Shown here: positions 23,281 through 33,765 of the stretch, piece by piece
How the letters are laid out: every line of letters starts with the position of its first letter
Numbering within the stretch: position 1 is the stretch's first letter
Source of the DNA: Aureimonas sp. SK2
GTDB lineage: Bacteria; Pseudomonadota; Alphaproteobacteria; Rhizobiales; Rhizobiaceae
Direction: 5' to 3'
Assembly: GCF_029813115.1 (NCBI RefSeq)
Contig: NZ_JAPZDS010000001.1
Location: 430,194 to 494,193, forward strand
DNA: 64,000 bases
The notes under the pieces: model-generated
Database searches by the model: none
What the model was told of the DNA's origin: nothing
What the model saw: the letters and a program-made list of their open reading frames with translations, nothing else
Made by a program: the position numbers and the translations under genes

Positions 23281-24445
23281 AGACGACGCTCACGGTGGCG
23301 ATGGCCGCGATGCCCTCGCGCCGACCTATGAAGCCGATCGTCTCGTTGGTGGTGGCCTTGATCGAGATGCGGTCCGGATCCAGCCCCGTGACCTTGCCGA
23401 TCACGCCGACCATCGCGGCGCGATGCGGGCCGACCTTGGGCGCCTCGCAGATCAGCGTCACGTCGACATTGCAGATGCGGCCCGACTTCTCGCGCACGAT
23501 CTCGACCGCCTTCTGAAGGAAGATCCGCGAGGGAGCGCCGCGCCACTGTGGGTCGCTCGGGGGGAAGTGGGTGCCGATGTCGTCGGCGCCGCAGGTGGCC
23601 AGCAGGGCGTCGGTGAGGGCATGGAAGCCGACATCGGCGTCGGAATGGCCGAGCAGCGCCTGATCATGCGGGATCCACACGCCGCAGAGCGTCACGCCGT
23701 CGCCGGGGATCAGCTTGTGGACGTCGTAGCCATTGCCGGTGCGAACGTCGATCATGGGCAGGTCTCCTCGGAACCGCTCGGCGGCGAGCGTCAGTTCGCG
23801 CGCGAGCGTCAGCTTGACGTTTTCTGGATCGCCCGCCACGAGGCGGACGGGGATGCCCGCCCACTCTGCGATCGAGGCGTCGTCGGTGAAGGCGGTCCGG
23901 GTCTCGCGCGACGCCTTGGCGTGGGCCTCGCGGATCAGCCCGAACGGGAATCCCTGCGGCGTCTGCGCGCCGAAAAGGCCCGTTCGGTCCACGGTGACAT
24001 CGATGAGATCGCCGTCCGAACGCTTCAGCGTGTCCGCGACCGGCAGGGCCAGGATGGCGCCCGTCCGCTCATCGATCTCGGCGACAACGCGCAGAATCGC
24101 CTCCGACGATACGAAGGGGCGAACGGCATCGTGGATCAGGACGACGTCGGGGCGGATGTCGGCCAGCGCCTCCAGCCCGCAACGCACGGACGCCTGGCGC
24201 GTCGCGCCGCCCTCAACGATCATCAAGTGGTCGAGCAGGCCGTCGAGTGCCTTTCCGGCCATCGCGTGGTCGTCTGGATGGATGACCACCACCACATGCG
24301 TCACGCCTTGTGTCGCCAGGAAACGCTCGGCCGTACGCCAGAGCACGGGCCGCCCGCCCAAGTCGAAGTATTGTTTGGGACCATAGGGCGTGAGCCCCGC
24401 TCGCGACCCGCGGCCCGCGGCAACCAGGATCGCTGCGACCTTCAT
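23270..24445 (-). CDS. ispDF: Bifunctional IspD/IspF isoprenoid synthesis enzyme
   Basis: A 391-residue fusion of two MEP-pathway enzymes. Residues 1-230 are IspD, the MEP cytidylyltransferase, with the nucleotide loop AAGRGSRAG and the HDAVRPF motif. Residues 231-391 are IspF, 2C-methyl-D-erythritol 2,4-cyclodiphosphate synthase, beginning [12 protein letters not shown] and carrying the zinc ligand motif GHSDADV. The fusion is common in alphaproteobacteria and Campylobacter. I chose ATG 24445 ([11 protein letters not shown]), since the open frame continues 150 bases upstream through the promoter region without homology. IspE is not encoded nearby. It is divergent from dusB. Confidence 0.96.
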   Translation of the reverse strand: MKVAAILVAAGRGSRAGLTPYGPKQYFDLGGRPVLWRTAERFLATQGVTHVVVVIHPDDHAMAGKALDGLLDHLMIVEGGATRQASVRCGLEALADIRPDVVLIHDAVRPFVSSEAILRVVAEIDERTGAILALPVADTLKRSDGDLIDVTVDRTGLFGAQTPQGFPFGLIREAHAKASRETRTAFTDDASIAEWAGIPVRLVAGDPENVKLTLARELTLAAERFRGDLPMIDVRTGNGYDVHKLIPGDGVTLCGVWIPHDQALLGHSDADVGFHALTDALLATCGADDIGTHFPPSDPQWRGAPSRIFLQKAVEIVREKSGRICNVDVTLICEAPKVGPHRAAMVGVIGKVTGLDPDRISIKATTNETIGFIGRREGIAAIATVSVVYGG

Positions 24446-24574
24446 CCACCACCCGTTCTCAGCATCGTCACGCCCGTGGTCAGCACATCCGACGGTCGGC
24501 GGCAAGAGCGAGCCTACGCGATCATGCATTGCAGCATGTCGCTGCTTTGCACACTCATTTTGATTGTCTTTTGA

Positions 24575-24590
24575 GCATATGCCGATATGC
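24575..24590. promoter_or_regulatory. Palindrome in the ispDF-dusB divergent promoter region
   Basis: GCATAT (24575-24580) and ATATGC (24585-24590) form a perfect 6-bp dyad around GCCG, eight bases before the dusB start. A second imperfect dyad, CATGC...GCATG, lies around 24523-24538. The 152-base region between the two divergent genes is poorer in GC than its neighbours, as expected for promoters. No known operator is recognised. Confidence 0.35.
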
Positions 24591-24597
24591 TGCTTCA

Positions 24598-25671
24598 ATG
24601 TGCTCTCATTCCGCCGAAAAGCGCAATCCCTGTGCGCCGTCCGCGCAGACGAATGACCTGTCGATAGGCAGTCTTGCCGTGCGTTCGCGCGTGTTCCTCG
24701 CGCCGCTCTCGGGAATCACCGACATTCCCTTCCGACGCCTCGTCCGCTCCTTCGGCACGGAGATGGTCTATTCCGAAATGGTGGCGAGCGGCGAACTCGT
24801 GCGCGACGACGCCGAGAGCCGGCAGCGGGCGGGCGCGGACGGCGCGGGGCTCCACGCCGTTCAACTTGCCGGGCGGGATGCGCAGGCGATGCGCCGCGCC
24901 GCTGAGATCGTGGCGGACGCCGGAGCGGACCTCATCGACATCAACATGGGCTGCCCCGCGAAGAAGGTCGTCGGCGGCCTGTCCGGTTCGGCCCTGATGC
25001 GCGATCTCGACCACGCGTTGCGCCTCGTGGAAGCGACGGTCGCCGGGGCCGGCGGAGTTCCTGTGACGCTGAAGATGCGCCTTGGCTGGGATCGCTCGTC
25101 CCTCAACGCCGCCGATCTCGCGCTGCGCGCCGAAGGCGCCGGCGTCCGGCTCGTCACGGTCCATGGCCGCACCCGTGACCAGTTCTACACGGGCCAGGCC
25201 GACTGGGTGGCGATCGCCGACGTCTCGCGCGCAGTGTCCATCCCCGTCGTCGCCAACGGCGATCTGCAGAGCTGTTCGGACCTCGCGCCCATGCTGCGCG
25301 CGAGCGGGGCGGACGCGGTGATGATCGGCCGGGCGAGTTGCGGCCGGCCCTGGTTTCCGGCCCTGGTCGCCGGCGTTCTCGACCCGGCGGCGATGCGCAT
25401 GCGCCTGGCCGAACTGGTGCTGGACCACCATGCGGCCATGCTCGACTTCTATGGCGCGGCGGCTGGCCTTCGCCATGCGCGCAAGCATCTTGGCTGGTAT
25501 CTCGACCGATTCGAAGCGGGAACCGGCGCGGACGTTCGTGCCGAGCGGGCGGAATTGATGCGTGCAGGCGACCCGGCCTCCGTGCACGCCACGGTCCGCG
25601 CCCTGTTCGGCGATGTCCGCCTGGCCGACGTCGAGCCCGAACTCGCGCCCGCGGTCCGGCAGGCCGCTTGA
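24598..25671 (+). CDS. dusB: tRNA-dihydrouridine synthase DusB (NifR3)
   Basis: A 357-residue FMN-dependent enzyme that reduces uridines in the tRNA D-loop. The N-terminal TIM barrel shows APLSGITDIPFRR, EMVASGE, the catalytic cysteine in MGCPAKKV, HGRTRDQFY and GRASCGRPW; a helical tRNA-binding domain follows. ATG 24598 gives a normal length; no good ribosome-binding site is visible. In rhizobia and Rhodobacter the homologue was named nifR3 because it heads the nifR3-ntrB-ntrC operon, exactly as here, and its promoter therefore controls the nitrogen regulators. ntrB follows after three bases. Confidence 0.93.
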   Translation: MCSHSAEKRNPCAPSAQTNDLSIGSLAVRSRVFLAPLSGITDIPFRRLVRSFGTEMVYSEMVASGELVRDDAESRQRAGADGAGLHAVQLAGRDAQAMRRAAEIVADAGADLIDINMGCPAKKVVGGLSGSALMRDLDHALRLVEATVAGAGGVPVTLKMRLGWDRSSLNAADLALRAEGAGVRLVTVHGRTRDQFYTGQADWVAIADVSRAVSIPVVANGDLQSCSDLAPMLRASGADAVMIGRASCGRPWFPALVAGVLDPAAMRMRLAELVLDHHAAMLDFYGAAAGLRHARKHLGWYLDRFEAGTGADVRAERAELMRAGDPASVHATVRALFGDVRLADVEPELAPAVRQAA

Positions 25672-25674
25672 CCG

Positions 25675-26816
25675 ATGAAGGAAAGGGACGCCGCCTTGCC
25701 GCTCGACCAGTTCTTGCTGTTGAACGCGCTGCCGCACCCGGTCGTGGCGCTGGATGACGGCGGACGCTTCACCTTCGCCAATTCCGATGCCGAGCAGTTC
25801 TTTTCCGCCAGCGCCGGCCACCTGGCCAAGCGCAGGCTGGCCGACTTCGTGCCGCATGACAGCCCGGTGCTCGGCTTGGTCGAGCAGGTGATGCGCGACC
25901 AGTCGCGTATCAGCGAATACCGCGTCGACGTCTCGTCGCCGCGGCTCGGCATGGATCGTCTGGTCGACGTCTACGTCTCCAGCCTTCCGGAACCGGCGGG
26001 GCATGTGCTGGTCATGTTCCAGCTTCGCTCGATGGCCGACAAGATGGACCGGCAGCTTACGCATCGCTCGGCCGCTCGCACGGTCACGGGGCTTGCCGCC
26101 ATGCTGGCGCACGAGATCCGCAACCCGCTGTCCGGCATCAAAGGCGCGGCGCAGCTCCTGGAGGCGGAGGCGAGCGACGACGACCGGGTGCTGACGCAGC
26201 TTATCCAGGACGAGAGCGAGCGGATCGTGAAGCTCGTGGACCGGATGGAGGTCTTTTCCGACGAGCGGCCGGTGGAGCGCTCGGCGGTCAACATCCATTC
26301 GGTGCTCGAGCATGTGAAGACGCTGGCCAAGAGCGGATTCGCGCGCGACATCCGCATCTCGGAAGCCTACGACCCGTCGCTGCCCTCCGTCTTCGCCAAC
26401 CGCGATCAGCTCGTGCAGGTCTTCATCAATCTCGTGAAGAACGCGAGCGAGGCGGTGGCCGGACGGCCGGACGGCGAGATCCGGCTCGCGACCGCCTTCA
26501 AGCCCGGCGTGCGCCTTTCGGTGCCCGGGGCACGCACGCGCATGACGCTGCCGCTGGAGTTCGTCGTCGAGGACAACGGCCCCGGCGTGCCCGACGACAT
26601 CCGCGAGAACATCTTCGATCCGTTCATCACCACAAAGCCGAGCGGCACGGGCCTCGGCCTCGCGCTGGTCGCCAAGATCGTGCGCGACCACGGCGGGGTG
26701 ATCGAATGCGATTCGCATCCCGGACACACGATCTTCCGCGTGCTGATGCCGGCTTGGACGGAGCCGGGCGAGCCCGACACCGAGGGAACGACCTTGAAAC
26801 GCAGGCGAACGCGCTG

Positions 26817-26817
<1 letters not shown>
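25675..26817 (+). CDS. ntrB: Nitrogen regulation sensor histidine kinase NtrB
   Basis: A 380-residue cytoplasmic kinase/phosphatase that phosphorylates NtrC when nitrogen is short, under the control of PII. A PAS-like domain fills about residues 10-120. The phosphorylation site is His146 in AHEIRNPL. The ATPase region follows with [16 protein letters not shown] and GTGLGLAL. There is no membrane segment, as expected for NtrB. ATG 25675 begins just after the dusB stop, and the NtrB stop shares its last base with the ntrC ATG (TGATG), so the two are translationally coupled. Confidence 0.96.
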
Positions 26818-28265
<1,448 letters not shown>

Positions 28266-28281
28266 GTTTTTAGTAATTCTT

Positions 28282-28310
28282 CGTTGCAATCTGGACACAA
28301 TGCGTTGCAA
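28282..28310 (+). promoter_or_regulatory. Phased CGTTGCAA direct repeats upstream of ntrY
   Basis: CGTTGCAA occurs at 28282-28289 and 28303-28310 in the 76-base gap between ntrC and ntrY. The copies are 21 bases apart, two helical turns, and the second lies about 30 bases before the probable ntrY start. They could be a regulator site or alternative -35 elements (TTGCAA) for a promoter that separates ntrYX from ntrBC expression. This is inference from the pattern alone. Confidence 0.4.
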
Positions 28311-28341
28311 GTGTGCCACGTGAATGGTTCACAGGTGGCGG

Positions 28342-30576
28342 ATGGCAGCGCAAACCACGGTGATGGACGGAGACGTTCCCGCGCTCGGCGAGCGGCGGCG
28401 CTTCATGCTGGTGCCCGGCATTCTGGCCGTGATCGGCGCCCTTGTGACGGGCGCGATTTCCTTCGTCGTCCTGATGGGGCTCACCCCGATCGCACCGACC
28501 GCGACGGTGGTGAAGACCGCCACCTTCGTGAACGGCATCTTCGTCGTGCTCCTCTGCGTGCTGATTGCACGCGAGGTTCTGCGCATGATCAATGCGCGGC
28601 GGCACGGCAAGGCGGCCTCGCGCCTGCATGTGCGCATCGTTCTCCTGTTCTCGATCGTGGCGGCGCTGCCGGCGCTGCTGGTCGCGATCGTCGCCGGCAT
28701 CACGCTGGACCTCGGACTCGACCGCTGGTTCGAGATCCGCACGCGCACGATCATCGACTCCTCGATCAACGTGGCGGAAGCCTACGTCAACGAGAACGCC
28801 CGCAACCTCCAGGGATCGACGCTGTCCATGGCGCAGGAGCTTCGCGGCCAGCGCCAGCTCTTCAACCTCGACCGGACCGGGTTCCAGGATCTCCTGACCG
28901 AGCAGGCCAGAGGCCGTTCGCTTCTCGGCGCGCAGCTCCTCGCCGGTGACGGCACGCCGTTTCTACGCGCCGATATTCCCGTCGAGCGTCCGCTTCCCGT
29001 TCCGCCGGCCGACGCCTTGCAGCAGGCGGCCGAGGGCAACCTCGTGTTCATTCCGCCGGGAGTGACCAATCTCGTCGGCGCCGTGATGCGGCTGCGCGAG
29101 TTCGGCGACGTCTACCTCTACACGATCCGCGTGGTGGACCCCGAGGTGATCGGCGCGCTGCGGCTGATGCGCGAGCGGACGGCGGAGTATTCGAGCCTCG
29201 CCGACAACCGCTTCGGGCTGCAGATCGCCTTCGCGCTCCTTTATCTCGGCATCACGCTGATCGTGCTCCTTTCGGCCATCTGGACCGGCATCGGCGTCGC
29301 CGACCGGCTGGTGCGACCGATCCGGCTCTTGATCTCGGCGGCCGACGAGGTGAGCGAGGGCAATCTCGGGGTATCCGTACCGGTACGCGTGTCGGACGGC
29401 GACGTCGGCTCCCTGTCCAACACGTTCAACAACATGATCCGGCAACTGCGCAGCCAGCGGCACGAGCTCGTCAACGCCAAGGATATGATCGACGAACGCC
29501 GTCGGTTCACCGAAGCGGTGCTGTCGGGCGTCACCGCCGGCGTCCTCGGCGTCGACCGCCGGGGCGAAATCTCGATGCTCAACCCGTCCGCCGAGCGAAT
29601 CCTGTCGATCCACGGCGCGGACGTCGTTGGCCGGCCGGTGGCCGACATCCTGCCGGCGATCAGCGACGTCTACGCCGCCGCCCGGCAGTCGCGGCGCCGC
29701 GAGCACCAGGAGCAGATCAAGCAGCGGGTGCGCGACCGCGAGCGCGTGCTCGACGTGCGCGTGACATCCGAGGAAGAGGAGGGTGCTGGGCTCGGGGCGA
29801 GCGTGGTGACGATCGACGACATCACGGACCTTGTTGAAGCGCAGCGCTCCTCGGCCTGGGCCGACGTCGCCCGCCGCATCGCCCACGAGATCAAAAACCC
29901 GCTGACGCCGATCCAGCTTTCGGCCGAGCGCATCCGCCGCCGCTATGGCAAGTTCATCGAGACCGACCGCGAGATTTTCGACCGCTGCGTCGATACGATC
30001 ATCCGGCAGGTGGCCGACATCGGCCGCATGGTGGACGAGTTCTCCCAGTTCGCCCGCATGCCCAAGCCCACGCTCGAGGAGCGCGATTTGCGCGAGGCGT
30101 TGCGCGAGGCGGTCTTCATGCGCGAGCTGGCCGCGCAGGGCATCTCCATCGAGGGCGAGCTGGGCGACAGGGCGCTGATGGGCTCCTACGACCTCCGCCT
30201 CCTGTCCCAAGCTTTCGGCAACCTCGTGAAGAACGCGGTGGAGGCGATGGAGTCGCTGGAGAACCACGCGGGCCGCATCGTCGTTCGGGCTTTCCCGGAG
30301 GACGGCATGAACGTGGTGGAGATCGAAGATAATGGCCTAGGGTTCCCGAAGGAGGATCGCGATCGCCTTCTCGAGCCCTATATGACGACCCGCGAGAAGG
30401 GGACGGGCCTCGGCCTCGCCATCGTGCGCAAGATCGTGGAGGAGCACGGGGGCACGATCGCGCTGGACGATGCGCCCGGCGCCGAGCGCGGCGCGCTCGT
30501 CCGCATCCGGCTCCAGGCAAACGACGTGACCAAGCCTGCCCCGACGACGAACACAGAAGAACACGGTGAAGACTGA
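28342..30576 (+). CDS. ntrY: Membrane sensor histidine kinase NtrY
   Basis: A 744-residue kinase. It has an N-terminal cluster of about three membrane segments (roughly residues 24-120), a periplasmic domain, and another membrane segment near 290-315. HAMP, PAS and kinase domains follow, with the phosphoacceptor His in ARRIAHEIKNPLTP, the NLVKNAVEAM N-box, DNGLGFP and GTGLGLAI. NtrY signals to NtrX; in alphaproteobacteria the pair responds to nitrogen and redox state and affects respiration and the envelope. I prefer ATG 28342 with AGGTGG just upstream, though ATG 28324 is possible. The stop overlaps the ntrX ATG (TGATG). Confidence 0.95.
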   Translation: MAAQTTVMDGDVPALGERRRFMLVPGILAVIGALVTGAISFVVLMGLTPIAPTATVVKTATFVNGIFVVLLCVLIAREVLRMINARRHGKAASRLHVRIVLLFSIVAALPALLVAIVAGITLDLGLDRWFEIRTRTIIDSSINVAEAYVNENARNLQGSTLSMAQELRGQRQLFNLDRTGFQDLLTEQARGRSLLGAQLLAGDGTPFLRADIPVERPLPVPPADALQQAAEGNLVFIPPGVTNLVGAVMRLREFGDVYLYTIRVVDPEVIGALRLMRERTAEYSSLADNRFGLQIAFALLYLGITLIVLLSAIWTGIGVADRLVRPIRLLISAADEVSEGNLGVSVPVRVSDGDVGSLSNTFNNMIRQLRSQRHELVNAKDMIDERRRFTEAVLSGVTAGVLGVDRRGEISMLNPSAERILSIHGADVVGRPVADILPAISDVYAAARQSRRREHQEQIKQRVRDRERVLDVRVTSEEEEGAGLGASVVTIDDITDLVEAQRSSAWADVARRIAHEIKNPLTPIQLSAERIRRRYGKFIETDREIFDRCVDTIIRQVADIGRMVDEFSQFARMPKPTLEERDLREALREAVFMRELAAQGISIEGELGDRALMGSYDLRLLSQAFGNLVKNAVEAMESLENHAGRIVVRAFPEDGMNVVEIEDNGLGFPKEDRDRLLEPYMTTREKGTGLGLAIVRKIVEEHGGTIALDDAPGAERGALVRIRLQANDVTKPAPTTNTEEHGED

Positions 30577-31937
30577 TGGCAGCGGATATCCTGATCGTTG
30601 ACGACGAAGCCGACATCCGCGAGCTGGTCGCCGGCCTGTTGGACGACGAGGGCTACGAGACGCGGACGGCAAGCAATTCGGACATGGCGCTCCAGGCCAT
30701 CGCCGACCGCGTTCCGCGCCTGATCTTCCTCGATATCTGGCTCCAGGGCAGTCGCCTCGACGGGCTCGACGTGCTCGACGCGATCCGCGCCCAGCATCCC
30801 GAAGTGCCCGTCGTCATGATCTCGGGCCACGGCAACATCGAGACCGCCGTCTCGGCCATCCGGCGTGGCGCGTACGACTATATCGAGAAGCCCTTCAAGG
30901 CCGATCGCCTCGTGCTGATCGCTGAGCGCGCGCTGGAGACGTCGAAGCTCAAGCGCGAGGTGTCGGAGCTGAAGCGGCGCTCCAGCGACTCGCCCGACCT
31001 TCTCGGCAAGTCGCATCCGATGAACCAGCTTCGCGCCACGATCGAGCGCGTCGCGCCGACCAACAGCCGCGTCATGATTCTCGGCCCCTCGGGCTCGGGC
31101 AAGGAGATGGTCGCGCGCGCGATCCATGCCGCGTCGTCGCGCGCCAAGGGTCCGTTCATCGCGCTGAACGCGGCCGCGATCACGCCCGAGCGCATGGAGA
31201 TCGAGCTCTTCGGCACCGAGACCCCGCCGGGCGTCGAGCGAAAGGTCGGCGCTCTAGAGGAGGCGCATGGCGGCGTGCTCTACCTCGACGAGGTCGGCGA
31301 CATGCCGCGTGAGACGCAGAACAAGATCCTGCGCGTCCTGACCGAGCAGACCTTCGAGCGCGTCGGCGGTGCCAAGCGCGTCAAGGTCGACGTGCGCGTC
31401 ATCTCGTCGACCTCGCAGAACCTCGAATCGCTGATGGCCGACGGGTCGTTCCGCGAGGACCTCTTCCATCGCCTCGCGGTCGTTCCGATCTCGGTGCCGC
31501 CGCTCGCCGATCGGCGCTCGGACATTCCGATCCTGATCGAAGCCTTCATGAAGCAGATCGGCGAACAGACCGGCATCCGCCCGAAGGCCCTGAGCCCCGA
31601 GGCGCTCGCCGTGCTCCAGTCGAGCGACTGGCCGGGCAACATCCGCCAGCTCCGCAACAATATCGAGCGGCTGATGATCCTGTCGCGTCAGGACGGCGCC
31701 GAGGCGATCTCGGCCGACATGCTGCCGCACGAGGTCAGCGACATGCTGCCGAGGACGCCCAGTCAGTCCGACGGGCGCATTCTCGCTCTGCCGCTGCGCG
31801 ACGCGCGCGAGGTCTTCGAGAAGGAATATCTCGTCGCCCAGATCAACCGCTTCGGCGGCAACATCTCTCGCACCGCCGAGTTCGTCGGCATGGAGCGCTC
31901 GGCCCTCCACCGGAAGCTGAAGTCGCTGGGCATCTGA
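30576..31937 (+). CDS. ntrX: Response regulator NtrX, AAA+ type without GAFTGA
   Basis: A 453-residue partner of NtrY. The receiver domain carries Asp53 in FLDIWLQG. The AAA+ domain has a Walker A GPSGSGKE and the sensor segment WPGNIRQLRNN, and the protein ends in a Fis-like helix-turn-helix (NISRTAEFVGMERSALHRKLK). At the position where NtrC has GAFTGA the sequence reads GTETPPGVERKVGALEEA, so the loop that contacts sigma-54 is missing. The same loss is known for other alphaproteobacterial NtrX proteins, which can act with sigma-70 or as repressors. ATG 30576 is coupled to ntrY. Confidence 0.95.
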   Translation: MAADILIVDDEADIRELVAGLLDDEGYETRTASNSDMALQAIADRVPRLIFLDIWLQGSRLDGLDVLDAIRAQHPEVPVVMISGHGNIETAVSAIRRGAYDYIEKPFKADRLVLIAERALETSKLKREVSELKRRSSDSPDLLGKSHPMNQLRATIERVAPTNSRVMILGPSGSGKEMVARAIHAASSRAKGPFIALNAAAITPERMEIELFGTETPPGVERKVGALEEAHGGVLYLDEVGDMPRETQNKILRVLTEQTFERVGGAKRVKVDVRVISSTSQNLESLMADGSFREDLFHRLAVVPISVPPLADRRSDIPILIEAFMKQIGEQTGIRPKALSPEALAVLQSSDWPGNIRQLRNNIERLMILSRQDGAEAISADMLPHEVSDMLPRTPSQSDGRILALPLRDAREVFEKEYLVAQINRFGGNISRTAEFVGMERSALHRKLKSLGI

Positions 31938-31950
31938 GCGTACGCCGACC

Positions 31951-33333
31951 ATGCCCATGAAGATCGTGATCTGCGGCGCCGGCCAGGTCGGCTACGGCAT
32001 CGCCGAGCGGCTGGCCGGCGAGCGCAACGACGTGTCGGTGATCGACACCTCGCAGACGCTGATCGCCAACATCCGTGAGAATCTTGACGCCAAGGGCATC
32101 GTCGGCCACGGCGCCTTTCCCGATACGCTGGCCGAGGCGGGCGCCGCGGAAGCCGACATGCTGATCGCCGTGACCTTGCACGACGAGGTCAACATGGTCG
32201 CCTGCCAGGTGGCCCATTCGCTCTTCAACGTGCCGACCAAGATCGCGCGCATCCGCTCCCAGGCCTATCTCCAGCCGCATTGGCAGGACCTCTTCTCGAC
32301 CGACCATATGCCGATCGACGTGGTGATCTCGCCCGAGGTCGAGGTGGCGCAGATGGTGCTGCGGCGGATCGCGCTGCCGGGCGCGGTGGATACGGTTCGC
32401 TTTTCCGACGGTGCGATCTCGCTGATCGCGATCGAGTGCGGGGAGGAATGCCCGGTGCTCGGCACGCCGCTCGGCCAGCTCTCGGAACTTTTTCCGGACC
32501 TCGGCGCGACGGTGGTCGGCATCCTGCGCGACGGCGCGATCTTCATCCCCAACGGGGTGGATATGCTCTATGCCGGCGACCTCGCCTACGTCATCGTCGA
32601 ACAGTCGCAGGTGCGCCGCACCCTGACGATCTTCGGCCACGAGGAGCCGGATGCCGGACGCATCGTGATCGCCGGCGGCGGCAATGTCGGCATCACCGTC
32701 GCGATGGAGATGGAAAGCCGCAACCTCGCTTCCCGTCTCCGCCTGGTCGAGGCCGACGGCGGCCGGGCGCTGCATGTCGCCGACAAGCTCAAGCGCACCA
32801 TCGTGCTCCAGGGCAGCGCGCTCGACCCGGCCATCCTTCAGGAAGCCGAGATCGGCGAGGCCGACCTCATGGTGTCGCTGACCAACGACGACCAGATCAA
32901 CGTCCTCAGCTCCGCCATGGCCAAACGCCTTGGCGCGAAGTCGAACCTCGCGCTGATCAACAGCCCGACCTTCCAGGATCTCGCCAAGTATCTTGGCATC
33001 GACGCGGTGCTGAACCCGCGCTCGGTCACCATCTCGCGCATCCTCCAGCACGTGCGGCGCGGACGCATCCGCGCCGTGCATTCGGTGCAGAACGGCATGG
33101 CCGAGGCCATCGAGGCCGAGGCGCTTGAAACTTCGCCCCTCGTCGGTCAGCCTCTTCGAGACCTCGAAATCCCCGACGGGATGCGAATCGGCGCAGTGAC
33201 GCGCAACGGCGTCTTCATCCGGCCGACCGGCCAGACGCGGATCCGGCCGAAGGATCGGGTCGTCCTGTTCGTCCGATCCGACACGGTGCGTCAGGTGGAG
33301 CAGTTTTTCCGGGTCAGCCTCGAGTTCTTCTGA
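31951..33333 (+). CDS. trkA: Trk potassium uptake regulatory subunit TrkA
   Basis: A 460-residue cytoplasmic protein with two tandem RCK units. Each unit is a Rossmann domain (CGAGQVGYGIAERL at residues 6-19 and AGGGNVGITVAMEM near 239-252) followed by a TrkA-C domain. It binds NAD(H) and nucleotides and gates the Trk/Ktr potassium channel, whose membrane subunit is not in the window. Two in-frame ATGs (31951, 31957) are equally possible. It begins 13 bases after ntrX, so it is probably in the same transcript; linkage of trkA to ntrYX and hfq is conserved in rhizobia. Confidence 0.96.
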   Translation: MPMKIVICGAGQVGYGIAERLAGERNDVSVIDTSQTLIANIRENLDAKGIVGHGAFPDTLAEAGAAEADMLIAVTLHDEVNMVACQVAHSLFNVPTKIARIRSQAYLQPHWQDLFSTDHMPIDVVISPEVEVAQMVLRRIALPGAVDTVRFSDGAISLIAIECGEECPVLGTPLGQLSELFPDLGATVVGILRDGAIFIPNGVDMLYAGDLAYVIVEQSQVRRTLTIFGHEEPDAGRIVIAGGGNVGITVAMEMESRNLASRLRLVEADGGRALHVADKLKRTIVLQGSALDPAILQEAEIGEADLMVSLTNDDQINVLSSAMAKRLGAKSNLALINSPTFQDLAKYLGIDAVLNPRSVTISRILQHVRRGRIRAVHSVQNGMAEAIEAEALETSPLVGQPLRDLEIPDGMRIGAVTRNGVFIRPTGQTRIRPKDRVVLFVRSDTVRQVEQFFRVSLEFF

Positions 33334-33516
33334 TGTGGCGATGCAACGGCGCAATGCCTATCTCTGTCTCGGTCCGCCCGATCGATCCTATCGTATTGAA
33401 CGCACCGCCCCGCTGAAGGACAACCTTCTGCGACGGAGCGTGCGGGTGGGCCGCAGTTTCCGTCTCGTCGCGCGTTTCCCGCGCGAGCACGGCAAGAACA
33501 ATAACAGGACAGTCCG

Positions 33517-33765
33517 ATGGCCGAACGTGCGCAGAACCTCCAGGATCTCTTCCTCAACACCGTCCGCAAGCAGAAGATCTCGCTGACGATCTTCCTCGTG
33601 AACGGCGTCAAGCTCACCGGGGTCGTGACCTCGTTCGACAATTTCTGCGTGCTTCTGCGGCGGGACGGCCATTCGCAGCTCGTCTACAAGCACGCCATCT
33701 CCACGATCATGCCGTCCCAGCCCGTCAACATGAACGAGGCGGGGGACGAGGACAGGAAGGTCTGA
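33517..33765 (+). CDS. hfq: RNA chaperone Hfq
   Basis: An 82-residue Sm-like protein that forms hexamers and pairs small regulatory RNAs with mRNAs. Sm1 includes [11 protein letters not shown] and [14 protein letters not shown], and the Sm2 signature YKHAISTI near residues 57-64 is intact. The C-terminal tail is short, as in other alphaproteobacteria. AGGAC lies upstream of ATG 33517. The 183 bases between trkA and hfq presumably carry its promoter. hflX follows immediately, an ancient gene pair. Confidence 0.98.
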   Translation: MAERAQNLQDLFLNTVRKQKISLTIFLVNGVKLTGVVTSFDNFCVLLRRDGHSQLVYKHAISTIMPSQPVNMNEAGDEDRKV

